Shown here one piece after another: positions 43,852-52,522 of a stretch of 64,000 nt of DNA. Positions within the stretch are counted from its first letter, which is position 1; the number at the start of each line of letters is the position of its first letter. The notes below the pieces were generated by a model, which searched no databases, was not told the origin of the DNA, and was given only the letters and a program-made list of their open reading frames with translations. This stretch comes from Pseudodesulfovibrio tunisiensis (GTDB lineage: Bacteria; Desulfobacterota; Desulfovibrionia; Desulfovibrionales; Desulfovibrionaceae): NCBI RefSeq assembly GCF_022809775.1, contig NZ_CP094380.1:2765501-2829500 (forward strand), read 5' to 3'. Position numbers and translations under genes: made by a program.

Positions 43852-43949
43852 GCCGTTCGGCCTCCTCTTGACTTTTCCCCCGGCCGGGTGTCCCCTGTAG
43901 CTGGAAAAGATTTCTGAACGTCAAACGTATCCGCATGACCGGAGGCAAC

Positions 43950-44660
43950 ATGGAACGCAAATATTCCTTTCACATCACTCTTGCCGGACTGTTTCTGGCC
44001 GCAGGCATGGTCGCGGGCTGTCTGGTTCTGGGCAATGCGCTCGTGGATTTCAAGGCGCAGGACCGGTACGTCACGGTCAAGGGACTGGCCGAGCGCGAAG
44101 TCCCGGCCGATCTGGCCATGTGGCCCATCAGCTTCAGCGCCGGGGCCAACACCCTGCCCGAGCTGGACCAGCGCATCAAGGAATCCCAGAAGGCCGTGAT
44201 CGCGTTTCTCGGGCAACAGGGGCTTGGCGACGCGGAAATCCTGACCTCGGCGCCGCGCATCACGGACAATCAGGCCAACATGCCCAATCAGCGGCCTCCC
44301 CAGCGGTACACGGCCCAGGCCCTGCTTACGGTGCGGTCCGGGGATATCGCCAAGATCAAGAAGGCCATGTCCGTTGCCGGTGATCTGGTGTCGCGCGGAG
44401 TCATGCTGGTGCAGAACTGGGAATACCGGCCGACATTCGCCTTTACCAAGCTCAACGACATCAAGCCCGACATGATTGCAGAGGCCACGCGCAACGCGCG
44501 GCAGGCCGCCAAGCAGTTTGCCCAGGATTCCGGCTCCAGTGTCGGGTCCATCCGCAGGGCCAGTCAGGGCTATTTCAGCCTTCAGGATCGGGATCAGTTC
44601 ACTCCGGAAGTGAAGAAGGTCAGGGTGGTCACCACCATCGACTATTTTCTGGAAGACTAG
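43950..44660 (+). CDS. SIMPL-domain (DUF541) exported protein
   Basis: A 236-residue protein with one N-terminal membrane/signal segment (HITLAGLFLAAGMVAGCLVLG) and a SIMPL domain: YVTVKGLAEREVPADLAMWPISF, the typical 'VIAFLGQQGL..AEILTSAPRI' and VRVVTTIDYFLE end. GGAGG four bases before the ATG at 43950 sets the start. Proteins of this family are periplasmic or outer-membrane associated, often linked to oxidative or envelope stress; the role is unknown. A terminator follows. Confidence 0.87.
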   Translation: MERKYSFHITLAGLFLAAGMVAGCLVLGNALVDFKAQDRYVTVKGLAEREVPADLAMWPISFSAGANTLPELDQRIKESQKAVIAFLGQQGLGDAEILTSAPRITDNQANMPNQRPPQRYTAQALLTVRSGDIAKIKKAMSVAGDLVSRGVMLVQNWEYRPTFAFTKLNDIKPDMIAEATRNARQAAKQFAQDSGSSVGSIRRASQGYFSLQDRDQFTPEVKKVRVVTTIDYFLED

Positions 44661-44685
44661 TTTTTTCCTGAATTCGAGGAGTTGC

Positions 44686-44715
44686 GGGCCGTTCCGAAAG
44701 GGACGGCCCTTTTTT
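44686..44715 (+). terminator. Intrinsic terminator after the SIMPL gene
   Basis: GGGCCGTTCC-GAAA-GGGACGGCCC followed by six T. One G-T pair in an otherwise perfect stem with a GNRA-type loop. Confidence 0.9.
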
Positions 44716-44747
44716 CGTGCAAAAAGGGAAGCCGCAGGGTCCGTTTT

Positions 44748-44758
44748 TTTGACTCAAA
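44748..44758. promoter_or_regulatory. Palindrome TTTGACTCAAA upstream of hcp
   Basis: An 11-bp symmetric site (TTTGA-C-TCAAA) 80 bases before the hcp start in an AT-rich gap. In sulfate reducers hcp is commonly under a CRP/FNR-type regulator (HcpR), but this site was not matched to its consensus. Confidence 0.3.
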
Positions 44759-44837
44759 TCATGTTCCATTGTTTTTGCAGGCTGTAATTCTGGACGCATT
44801 GAACCGAAACAAACCGTGAAACAGAGGAGCGGAAATC

Positions 44838-46445
44838 ATGTTTTGCTACCAGTGCGAACAGACGGCAAAGGGCGGATGCACCAGAATCGGCGTGTGCGGG
44901 AAAAAGGCGGACGTGGCCGCGTTGCAGGATTTGCTGATCCATTTCTGCAAGGGGCTTTCTGCGGTTGCCGTGGAGGCGCGCAAGGCCGGGTTGGATACGG
45001 ACAAGACCGATGTCTTCGTGTGCGAGGCCGTGTTTTCCACCCTGACCAACGTGAATTTCGATCCCGAGCGGTTCGAGCCGCTGGTGCGTCAGGCCGTGGC
45101 CCTGCGCGAGGAACTCAAGGGCGGGCTGGCCGCAAAGGGCGTGACCCCGGACTGGCCCGAGGCCGCCACCCTGATTCCCGAGGCCGACATGGTGGCGCAG
45201 GGGGAGCGCTTCAGCCCGGAAAACGATCCCGAGCCGAACGCGGACCTGCGCTCCCTCAAGCATACCCTGATCTACGGTCTCAAGGGCGTTGCCGCCTATG
45301 CGGATCATGCCCGGATTCTGGGTCAGTCCGATCCGGCCCTGTATGCCTCCATCGAGGAACTGCTTGCCGCCACCCTGTCCACGGACCTGACTCTGGAACA
45401 GTGCGTGGAGGCTGCGTTGGAGTGCGGCCGGGCCAACCTTCGGGCCATGGAGCTGCTGGACGCGGCCAATACCGGCACGTTCGGCCATCCCGTACCCACG
45501 GAAGTTCCGCTGGGTGCCAGAGCCGGAAAGGCCATTCTCGTGTCGGGGCACGATCTCAAGGATCTGGCCATGCTGCTGGAACAGACCGCGGGCAAGGACA
45601 TCAGCATTTACACCCACGGCGAGATGCTGCCCTGTCACGGCTATCCGGAGCTGAAGAAGCATCCGCATTTCCACGGGCATTACGGCACGGCGTGGCAGAA
45701 TCAGCAGAAGGAGTTCGCCGAGTTCCCGGGGGCGATTCTCATGACCACGAACTGCATCCAGAAGCCCGGCTCCTACATGGACAACATTTTCACCACCGGA
45801 CTTGTTGGCTGGCCCGGAGCTGCGCACGTGGGCAAGGATTTCGCTCCGGTGATTGAAAAGGCTCTGAAAATGGACGGGTTCCCTGCGGATACGGACAAGG
45901 GCTCGGTCATGGTCGGCTTCGGTCATGACGCGGTCATGTCCGTGGCCGGGACCGTGATCGACGCGGTCAAGGCCGGGGACATCCGCCATTTCTTTCTGGT
46001 GGCTGGCTGCGACGGTGCCAAGCCCGGTCGCAACTACTACACCGAATTCGTGGAAAAGGTGCCCGAGGATTGCGTTGTCCTGACCCTTGCCTGCGGCAAG
46101 TTCCGGTTCTTCGACAAGAAGCTCGGAGACATAGGCGGCATTCCGCGTCTGCTGGACGTGGGACAGTGCAATGACGCCTATTCCGCAGTGAGGATTGCTC
46201 AGGCCCTTGCCGAGGCCTTCGACTGCGGCGTGAACGATCTGCCCCTGTCCCTTGTCCTGTCCTGGTACGAGCAGAAGGCCGTGGCCATCCTGCTCAGCCT
46301 GCTGGCGCTGGGCATCAGGGACATTCGCCTCGGTCCCACGCTTCCGGCGTTCATCACCCCGAACGTGCTGGAGTTCCTGGTGGCGAACTACGACATCAAG
46401 CCCATTTCCACGCCGGATCAGGACCTCAAGGCCATTCTGGGATAA
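44838..46445 (+). CDS. hcp: Hybrid cluster protein / hydroxylamine reductase
   Basis: A 535-residue class I hybrid-cluster protein. The N-terminal CYQCEQTAKGGCTRIGVCG holds the close-spaced cysteines binding the [4Fe-4S] cluster as in Desulfovibrio enzymes. Hybrid-cluster ligands are seen further on (TTNCIQKPGS, LVAGCDGAKPGRNYY, LTLACGKFRF, LDVGQCNDAYSA). It is a cytoplasmic enzyme linked to nitric oxide and hydroxylamine reduction in nitrosative stress. It is alone here: no hcr-like reductase or ferredoxin gene follows, and a strong terminator lies 23 bases past the stop. Confidence 0.97.
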   Translation: MFCYQCEQTAKGGCTRIGVCGKKADVAALQDLLIHFCKGLSAVAVEARKAGLDTDKTDVFVCEAVFSTLTNVNFDPERFEPLVRQAVALREELKGGLAAKGVTPDWPEAATLIPEADMVAQGERFSPENDPEPNADLRSLKHTLIYGLKGVAAYADHARILGQSDPALYASIEELLAATLSTDLTLEQCVEAALECGRANLRAMELLDAANTGTFGHPVPTEVPLGARAGKAILVSGHDLKDLAMLLEQTAGKDISIYTHGEMLPCHGYPELKKHPHFHGHYGTAWQNQQKEFAEFPGAILMTTNCIQKPGSYMDNIFTTGLVGWPGAAHVGKDFAPVIEKALKMDGFPADTDKGSVMVGFGHDAVMSVAGTVIDAVKAGDIRHFFLVAGCDGAKPGRNYYTEFVEKVPEDCVVLTLACGKFRFFDKKLGDIGGIPRLLDVGQCNDAYSAVRIAQALAEAFDCGVNDLPLSLVLSWYEQKAVAILLSLLALGIRDIRLGPTLPAFITPNVLEFLVANYDIKPISTPDQDLKAILG

Positions 46446-46467
46446 TACGGGCCCATCGGATTCATTG

Positions 46468-46500
46468 CGGGCGGACCGGGTTGCGGTCCGCCCGTTTTTT
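46468..46500 (+). terminator. hcp terminator
   Basis: CGGGCGGACC and GGTCCGCCCG arms around GGGTTGC, followed by six T. Confidence 0.92.
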
Positions 46501-46604
46501 CTGCGGAATTGTCATCGGGGCGATGCGGAACAGGGAAACCGGCTGCTTGATAAACGCGTGGCTTCCGATTACAGTCCTTGCGTACCGATCAACCCCGGCA
46601 CGCC

Positions 46605-49600
46605 ATGAAAAACAACGCCCGCATTCTTTTCGCGTTCTGCCTTGCCGTGTTCCTGCTCTGCCCGGGAACCGGGACTGCCCGTGCCGAACAGGGCAAGCGC
46701 AAGCAGATTCTGCTGCTCAATTCCTATCATCAGAACTTCCACTGGACCGAAGAACTGCTTCGGGCCGTGACCGATGTGCTGCGGCCCAAGGAAACGGGCA
46801 TCCTGCTGCATGTGGAGAACATGGACACCAAGCGCGTGCTGTTCGGCGAACGGTACATGCGCCAGTTGGCCGAGGTGTTCGCCCACAAGTACCGGGACAC
46901 GCCTCTGGATCTGATTCTGGCCACGGACAACAATGCCTTCGAGTTCCTGCGCCGCTATCACGCCACCCTGTTTCCCGGGGTGCCCGTGGTGTTCTGCGGG
47001 GTGAACTTCTTCAAGCCGGAACAACTGGACGGATATCCCCTGTTCACGGGCGTGACCGAGGAATTCGACGCCCGGGGAACTCTGGAAATGGCTCTGCGCC
47101 TGCATCCCAATACCAGACGTGTCTTCGTGGTCAACGACTACACCCCGTCGGGCCGGGCATGGGCCGACAACATCCGGGAGCAGCTTCGGGATTTTCCTCC
47201 GGGCGTGGATATCCAGTACAACGGGAATCTGACCACGGACGATCTGCTGAAACAGGTCCGCAACCTGCCGCCCGGGTCCATCGTGCTGCTGGGCATCTTC
47301 TTTCGGGACAGGGACGGCCGTTTTCTGGACGTGGGCGAGGCTGCCGAGGCCCTTTCCTCGTACAGTCGCTTTCCGGTCTACGGCCTGCTGGATTACGATC
47401 TGAATCACGGCATCATCGGGGGCATGCTGGCCAGCAACTATGCTCAGGGCCAGACCATGGCCCAGATGGCCCTGCACGTGCTTTCCGGCAGAAATCCGCG
47501 CAACATTCCGGTAATCCGGTCCACCTGGACCCAACCCATGTTCGATTATGCCATGCTGCGGCATTTCAACATCAGCATTGCGCGGCTGCCCGAGGACAGT
47601 GAAATCATCAATCGGCCCCGCACCCTGTATTCCGAATATCGGGACGAGATTCTGACCGTGCTGGTGCTGGGCGGCATCCAGACCGCGATCATCGTGTTTC
47701 TGGTCGTGACCATGAATCGTCGGCGGGAGCTGGAACGCGACCTGCGCCGGGCGCATCAGGATCTGGAACTGCGGGTCGAGGAGCGCACCCGCGAGTTCAT
47801 GGAATCCGAGGCCATGCTCAGGACCGTGTTCAACGCGTCCCACGACGCCCTGATTCTGCACTCCGTCTCCGGGCAGATTCTGGAAGTCAACGACCGGATG
47901 CTCAAGATGTACGGCGTGTCCGAGATCGAGGCCTCGGAGCTTTCCCTTGCCCGTGACTATTCCAGCCGGGAAAATCCCCTGTACCGTCTTTCCTCGATCT
48001 GGCGTTCCGTGATCAATGGCCGGGCGCAGGCCGTGGAGTGGAAGGCGCGGCGCCCCCACGACGGACACGAGTTCGACGTGGAAATGCACATGAACCGCAT
48101 CACCTACAAGGGGACCCCCGCGATTCTGGCCAACGTGCGCGACATCACGGTGCGCAAGGAGACCGAAACGCGCATCCGCCAGTCCCTGTCCAAGTTCGAG
48201 GCCATTCTGGAGAACAGTCTGGTGGGCATTGCCATGACGCGCAACAGGGTCATTTCCACGATCAACAAGCGGGGCGCGGAAATATTCGGATACGCGTCCG
48301 GGGAGCTTGCGGGCAGCGACCTGTTCATCCTGCTCAATTCCACGGACGACATGGACATGTTCATGCGCGCGTCGCGGGATGCGCTGGAAACCTCGGGCGA
48401 GTTCTATACCGAACAGACCTTCCGGGCCAAGGGTGGCCGGGAAATCTGGTGCCGCATGTATGCCAAGGCCATTGACCCCGCCGAACTGGGCAAGGGCGTG
48501 ATCTGGGCGTGGGACAACGTGACCGAACAGCGCCTGTCCCAGGAGGAACTGCTGCGCGCCCGGGAGGATGCGGTTGCTGCGAACCGGGCCAAGAGCGAGT
48601 TCCTGGCCTCCATGAGCCATGAGATCAGGACGCCCATGAATGCCATCGTGGGCATGACCGACATCCTGCTCCAGACCCGGCTTTCCGGGGAGCAGAAGGA
48701 CTATCTCAGGACGGTCAAGGATTCGGCCGAGCATCTTCTGGAAATCATCAACGACATTCTGGACCTCTCAAAGATCGAGGCGCGCAAGCTGGAACTGGAC
48801 AAGGTGGACTTCGACCTGCCGTTCCACCTGCGCAACACGCTCAAGGGCATGGAGGTGCAGGCACATCAGAAGGGGCTGGCCCTTGATCTGGCCATTGACG
48901 CGGACGTGCCCAAATGCGTGAACGGCGACCCGGTTTCCCTGCGTCAGGTCGTGGTCAATCTGGTGGGCAACGCCATCAAGTTCACCCGCCGGGGCAACGT
49001 GCGCATTCGCGTGTCCCGCGCAGCGGACGAGGCCCGGCCAAAGGACGATCCGCGCGATCAGGGCATCTTCGTGAGCGTGCGCGACACGGGCATCGGCATC
49101 CCCGAGGAGTTTCTGGAATCCATTTTCCAGAGCTTCAGCCAGACCACCCGCGCCTTTGGCGGCACCGGGCTGGGGCTGGCCATCTCCCGCAAGCTGATCC
49201 GGCTCATGGGCGGCGATGTCAGCGTCCAGAGCAAGGTCGGGACCGGAAGCACGTTTTCCTTCACGGTCTGGTTTACCGAGGGGCATACCTGCCCTGCGCC
49301 GGAACCCGCGCCCGAACCCGCGCCCAGACCCGTGAATCTGGGCAGGCCCGTACGCATCCTGCTGGCCGAGGACAACGAGGTGAACGTCATGGTCACCACC
49401 CTGCGGCTGGAGGAGCTTGGTTACGAATACGATGTTGCGTCCACCGGACTGGAAGTGCTGGCCCTGCTCAAGGAGGCCCATTACGATCTGGTGCTCATGG
49501 ATGTGGAAATGCCCGTGCTGGACGGCATCGCCGCAACCAAGGCCGTGCGCTCGGCAAAGAGCGGCGGGCCGATCCGCAATCCGAACATTCCCATTGTCGG

Positions 49601-49895
49601 GGTCACGGCCCATGCCCTCAAGGAATTCCGGGACAGGTGCCTCAAGGCGGGCATGAACGCATACGTGGCCAAGCCCGTGGATTTTATCGAGCTGACCGGG
49701 ATCATCAATCGGCTGGTCGGGGATGTGGCTGGGGCAACGGATGAACCGCCGACTGCAACCGGGGAGCGGGATGCGGTTGCTGCGGATCCGGTCCGGAAAG
49801 TGGCTGCGGAGTCCGGGGAGGGGGGCGGAGGCGGCGTCCGGCCCCACTGCTGCGGATTCCTCTTCCTCGCGCAACGATGTGGTGTGGGAGCCTGA
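46605..49895 (+). CDS. Hybrid sensor histidine kinase with ABC-type substrate-binding sensor; C-terminus frameshifted
   Basis: A 1096-residue frame. Signal peptide, then a periplasmic ABC-substrate-binding-like domain (about 30-330: ILLLNSYHQNFHWTEELLRAV, ILATDNNAFEFL), one membrane helix (about 350-372), two PAS modules (about 405-530, 535-655), HisKA with H672 ([12 protein letters not shown]), HATPase (NLVGNAIKFT, GTGLGLAIS) and a receiver with D966 (LMDVEMPVLDG). From about 49820 the frame leaves the expected HPt domain, and the last 25 residues (HCCGFLFLAQRCGVGA) look non-native. One extra G in a six-G run (49820-49825) explains this; 46605-50214 is 1203 codons plus one base. The ATG at 46605 starts the leader. 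Confidence 0.88.
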   Translation: MKNNARILFAFCLAVFLLCPGTGTARAEQGKRKQILLLNSYHQNFHWTEELLRAVTDVLRPKETGILLHVENMDTKRVLFGERYMRQLAEVFAHKYRDTPLDLILATDNNAFEFLRRYHATLFPGVPVVFCGVNFFKPEQLDGYPLFTGVTEEFDARGTLEMALRLHPNTRRVFVVNDYTPSGRAWADNIREQLRDFPPGVDIQYNGNLTTDDLLKQVRNLPPGSIVLLGIFFRDRDGRFLDVGEAAEALSSYSRFPVYGLLDYDLNHGIIGGMLASNYAQGQTMAQMALHVLSGRNPRNIPVIRSTWTQPMFDYAMLRHFNISIARLPEDSEIINRPRTLYSEYRDEILTVLVLGGIQTAIIVFLVVTMNRRRELERDLRRAHQDLELRVEERTREFMESEAMLRTVFNASHDALILHSVSGQILEVNDRMLKMYGVSEIEASELSLARDYSSRENPLYRLSSIWRSVINGRAQAVEWKARRPHDGHEFDVEMHMNRITYKGTPAILANVRDITVRKETETRIRQSLSKFEAILENSLVGIAMTRNRVISTINKRGAEIFGYASGELAGSDLFILLNSTDDMDMFMRASRDALETSGEFYTEQTFRAKGGREIWCRMYAKAIDPAELGKGVIWAWDNVTEQRLSQEELLRAREDAVAANRAKSEFLASMSHEIRTPMNAIVGMTDILLQTRLSGEQKDYLRTVKDSAEHLLEIINDILDLSKIEARKLELDKVDFDLPFHLRNTLKGMEVQAHQKGLALDLAIDADVPKCVNGDPVSLRQVVVNLVGNAIKFTRRGNVRIRVSRAADEARPKDDPRDQGIFVSVRDTGIGIPEEFLESIFQSFSQTTRAFGGTGLGLAISRKLIRLMGGDVSVQSKVGTGSTFSFTVWFTEGHTCPAPEPAPEPAPRPVNLGRPVRILLAEDNEVNVMVTTLRLEELGYEYDVASTGLEVLALLKEAHYDLVLMDVEMPVLDGIAATKAVRSAKSGGPIRNPNIPIVGVTAHALKEFRDRCLKAGMNAYVAKPVDFIELTGIINRLVGDVAGATDEPPTATGERDAVAADPVRKVAAESGEGGGGGVRPHCCGFLFLAQRCGVGA

Positions 49896-50214
49896 GCAGG
49901 CCATGCAGGACGTGGGCGTGGACGCCGCCACGTTTCAGGGATTTCTGGAAACCGCGCGTCGCGAGCTGGACCTCATGACCGGGGAGCTGGAACAGGCCGT
50001 TGGCGGAGAGGAACGGGAGCAGGCCGCGCGCATTGCCCGGACATTGGGCAGCGTATGCACGTCCGTGGGCGCGCACAGGGCTGCGGCCCGGGCCCGGGAA
50101 CTTGCCGTGGCCTGTGGCATGGACAAGGGCGTGCGCACCGCGCATGCCGCGTTTGTCCGGGAACGGGATCATCTCGTCATGCTCATGGATCAGCGGTTCG
50201 GGCGATCCTCCTGA
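49826..50214 (+). pseudogene. Out-of-frame HPt-like tail of the hybrid kinase, phospho-histidine missing
   Basis: This is the continuation of the preceding kinase in the +1 frame. After a low-complexity linker (ADSSSSRNDVVWEPEQA) it gives a four-helix HPt-like domain: FLETARRELDLMTGELEQAV, RIARTLGSVCTSVGAHRAAA, RERDHLVMLMDQ. Aligned with the usual AHxLKGxxxxxG motif, the phosphorylatable His is Arg and the Lys is Gly. So the domain is both frameshifted and degenerate. Translated separately it has no obvious start signal. Confidence 0.6.
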
Positions 50215-50290
50215 TTGTCGGTGTTTTCCTGCCTTGTTTTCCCGTGCATCCGCATTGCCATGATCACTGCGTCCCGGTATCCTGCCGGGC

Positions 50291-51049
50291 ATGAAACACG
50301 TTGGCGTGGACGGATGCCGCGCCGGATGGCTTGCCGTCCGGGTCGAAGGCGGACAGGGAAGGGCACTCTGGTCCGGGGGCGATGTCTACCCGGACTTCGG
50401 TTCCCTCTGGCTTGCCCATGCCGATGCAGCCTCCATCTGGGTGGACATCCCCATCGGCCTTCCCGGCCCCGATCTTCCTGCGCGCGATGCGGACCGGCTG
50501 GCCCGCAAGCTGCTCGGCAAAAGAAGCTCCAGCATCTTTTCACCAATGTCCAGACTTTGTCTGGACTGTACGTCGTGGGCCGAGGCGAACAAGAAAAATC
50601 GGCAAGTTGTCGGTAAGGGTTTTTCCAAGCAATCATGGATGATTGCACCGAAGATAAAGGATGTCGATTCCTTTCTTGCCCTGCATCCGGAAGCGCGTGC
50701 AAACGTGCTGGAGTCGCATCCGGAGCTTTGCTTTGCTCTGGCTGTCGGCGCACCTCTTCTTCACTCGAAAAAGCATGCTTCCGGCGTGGAGGAGCGGCTC
50801 GACATCCTCGAATTCCTGATCCCCGGGGCACGAGATTTTCATGCTGATGTGCGTCGGGATTGTCTGGTCAGGGAAGTGGCGCATGACGACATCCCGGATG
50901 CCATGATTCTGGCAGTCGCCGCGTTTCTGGCCGGAAACGACCCGGCCGGCCTGCCCGAGCCGCCGCAACAGGATGACGCCGGGTTGTCCATGGCCATTCG
51001 CATGCCTCGTGCATGGCTTTTCTTGAAAAAACAACGGAGCGATCCATGA
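50291..51049 (+). CDS. DUF429 protein (predicted RNase H-like fold)
   Basis: A 252-residue protein with the DUF429 pattern: VGVDGCRAGWLAVRVE at the start, VDIPIGLPGP, a metal-site type ESHPELCFA, and DDIPDAMILAVAA near the end, consistent with an RNase H-like acidic core. Function unknown; a nuclease role has been suggested for the family. Its central part (SSSIFSPMSRLCLDC...NKKNRQVVGKGFSKQSW) is more AT-rich than the rest. The stop overlaps the ChaN-like gene start (ATGA). Confidence 0.88.
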   Translation: MKHVGVDGCRAGWLAVRVEGGQGRALWSGGDVYPDFGSLWLAHADAASIWVDIPIGLPGPDLPARDADRLARKLLGKRSSSIFSPMSRLCLDCTSWAEANKKNRQVVGKGFSKQSWMIAPKIKDVDSFLALHPEARANVLESHPELCFALAVGAPLLHSKKHASGVEERLDILEFLIPGARDFHADVRRDCLVREVAHDDIPDAMILAVAAFLAGNDPAGLPEPPQQDDAGLSMAIRMPRAWLFLKKQRSDP

Positions 51050-52227
51050 ATGACCGCAAAGAATGTTGCGGAACCCTCCGGCCTTTGCTGCCGGTGCTGA
51101 TTCTGTCCCTTTCCCTGCTGGCCTCGGCCTGCGTCAGGACCGTTGCACCGCCGCCTCTGGACGTGACGTTCCTGCCACAGCGGGGCGACTTCATCTCCAG
51201 GGACGGTGAGCGTCTTGCGATCACGGAAATGGTGAAGATGGCCAATGATGCCGAGTATATCCTTGTCGGTGAAGGGCACCGGAACATCGGGGACCACAAG
51301 GTTCAGCAAGCCCTTCTCGCAGCGTTTTCCGATTCGGGAAAACCGATTTCCCTTGGTCTGGAAATGGTGGCCGTGGACATGCGGCACATTCTGGACGATT
51401 TTGGCAAGGGACAGGTGGAAGTTGCGGCGCTGGAAGAGGAACTGCAATGGAAAACAAGGTGGGGGTATCCCTTTCCCCTGTTCTCGCCCCTGTTCGAAAT
51501 CGCCCGGCGAAACAGCGTTCCGGTGGCAGGACTGAACGTGCCACCATCCGTGACCCGAAAGATCGGGCGGGAAGGGCTGGGCCGCCTGACCGATGAGGAA
51601 CGAACCTTTCTGCCCGAGCAGATCGTGATGCCGTCCATGGACCAGATACCCATGCTCGACAAGGTGTTCGAGCAGCACGGGGAGCCGGGCGAGGACGATC
51701 CGGCCCGGCGCGACCGATTTCTGCTGGCCCAGTCCGTGTGGGATTCCAAGATGGCGGAACAGGCCGTGAATCTGCACAGACGCTATGACTGGCCCGTGCT
51801 CGTGATTGCCGGGGCCGGGCATGTGGAACATGGCTGGGGCATTGCCCGGCGCATCCGGCGGTTCGATCCCGGGGCGCGCATTCTGACGGTCATGCCGTGG
51901 CGTGGCGGCGAGTTCGATTCGGCCGAGGCGGACGTGTTCTTCCACAGCCCGGATACCTATGTGTCACGCATGGGCATGACCATTTCCTCCACCGGACGCG
52001 GTGGCCTGCTCGTGGAGGCCGTGACGCGCGACTCCCGTGCGGACAAGGCCGGAATCCGGCCCGGCGACGTGTTGGAACAGGCCGGAACCGTGCGGCTCGA
52101 TCAACTCATGGATCTGCATCGCGCAGGCGCCGAGGCCCATGAACGGAACCGGGAACTCGTGTTCCAAATCCGTCGCGGCTGCGACGCCGTTGTCGTGAAT
52201 GTCGGAAAACTCGGGGAAAAGAAGTAG
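51046..52227 (+). CDS. ChaN-family lipoprotein with C-terminal PDZ domain
   Basis: A 393-residue lipoprotein: leader with lipobox cysteine C29 (LASAC), ChaN/DUF399 domain (about 45-285: AEYILVGEGHRNIGDHKVQQALL, LGLEMVAVDMRHILDDF, VLVIAGAGHVEHGWGIARRI), then a PDZ-like domain (about 300-385: GGLLVEAVTRDSRADKAGIRPGDVLEQAG). ChaN of Campylobacter binds haem and is tied to iron uptake. GGAG before the ATG at 51046 decides the start, and the gene is coupled to DUF429 upstream. Element copy 3 follows six bases after the stop. Confidence 0.9.
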   Translation: MNDRKECCGTLRPLLPVLILSLSLLASACVRTVAPPPLDVTFLPQRGDFISRDGERLAITEMVKMANDAEYILVGEGHRNIGDHKVQQALLAAFSDSGKPISLGLEMVAVDMRHILDDFGKGQVEVAALEEELQWKTRWGYPFPLFSPLFEIARRNSVPVAGLNVPPSVTRKIGREGLGRLTDEERTFLPEQIVMPSMDQIPMLDKVFEQHGEPGEDDPARRDRFLLAQSVWDSKMAEQAVNLHRRYDWPVLVIAGAGHVEHGWGIARRIRRFDPGARILTVMPWRGGEFDSAEADVFFHSPDTYVSRMGMTISSTGRGGLLVEAVTRDSRADKAGIRPGDVLEQAGTVRLDQLMDLHRAGAEAHERNRELVFQIRRGCDAVVVNVGKLGEKK

Positions 52228-52232
52228 CGGGC

Positions 52233-52521
52233 TGCCGCCAACGGCTCAGGAATCCTTTGCGTCTGACCGTACTGGGACTTCCCGCTGTCTTGCGAAACAG
52301 TCCGTTTTGCCCTGTCGATGAACGTGATTCAGGGGACACGGGCAAGGAGAAGAACGTTTTTTCGTGTCTCCCCGTTTCCGGAATTGGAAGAGGCCGGCGG
52401 CATGTCCCGACAGGGCATGCCGCCGGCCTCTTCCAATTCCGGAAACAGATGGGGATCCAAGGGGCCTTGCTCCTTGGCGGGTCCGGGCAGAGCCCGGCCC
52501 CCCGGGAGGGTCGCCGAAGGC
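52233..52521 (+). repeat. Hairpin repeat element, copy 3 (289 bp, internally reduced)
   Basis: The right half is intact: GGGGACACGGGCAAGGAG, hairpin C (52374-52446; perfect 31-bp arms with a sequence different from copies 1 and 2 but the same loop TCCCGACAGGG), GGGGATCCAAGGGGCC, CCGGGC/GCCCGG hairpin, and right end GGTCGCCGAAGGCC (52509-52522). The left end TGCCGCCAACGGCTC matches the TIR consensus at 12 of 15 positions. Hairpins A and B are missing. It lies between the stops of convergent ChaN-like (52227) and znuA (52523) genes. Confidence 0.82.
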
Positions 52522-52522
52522 C

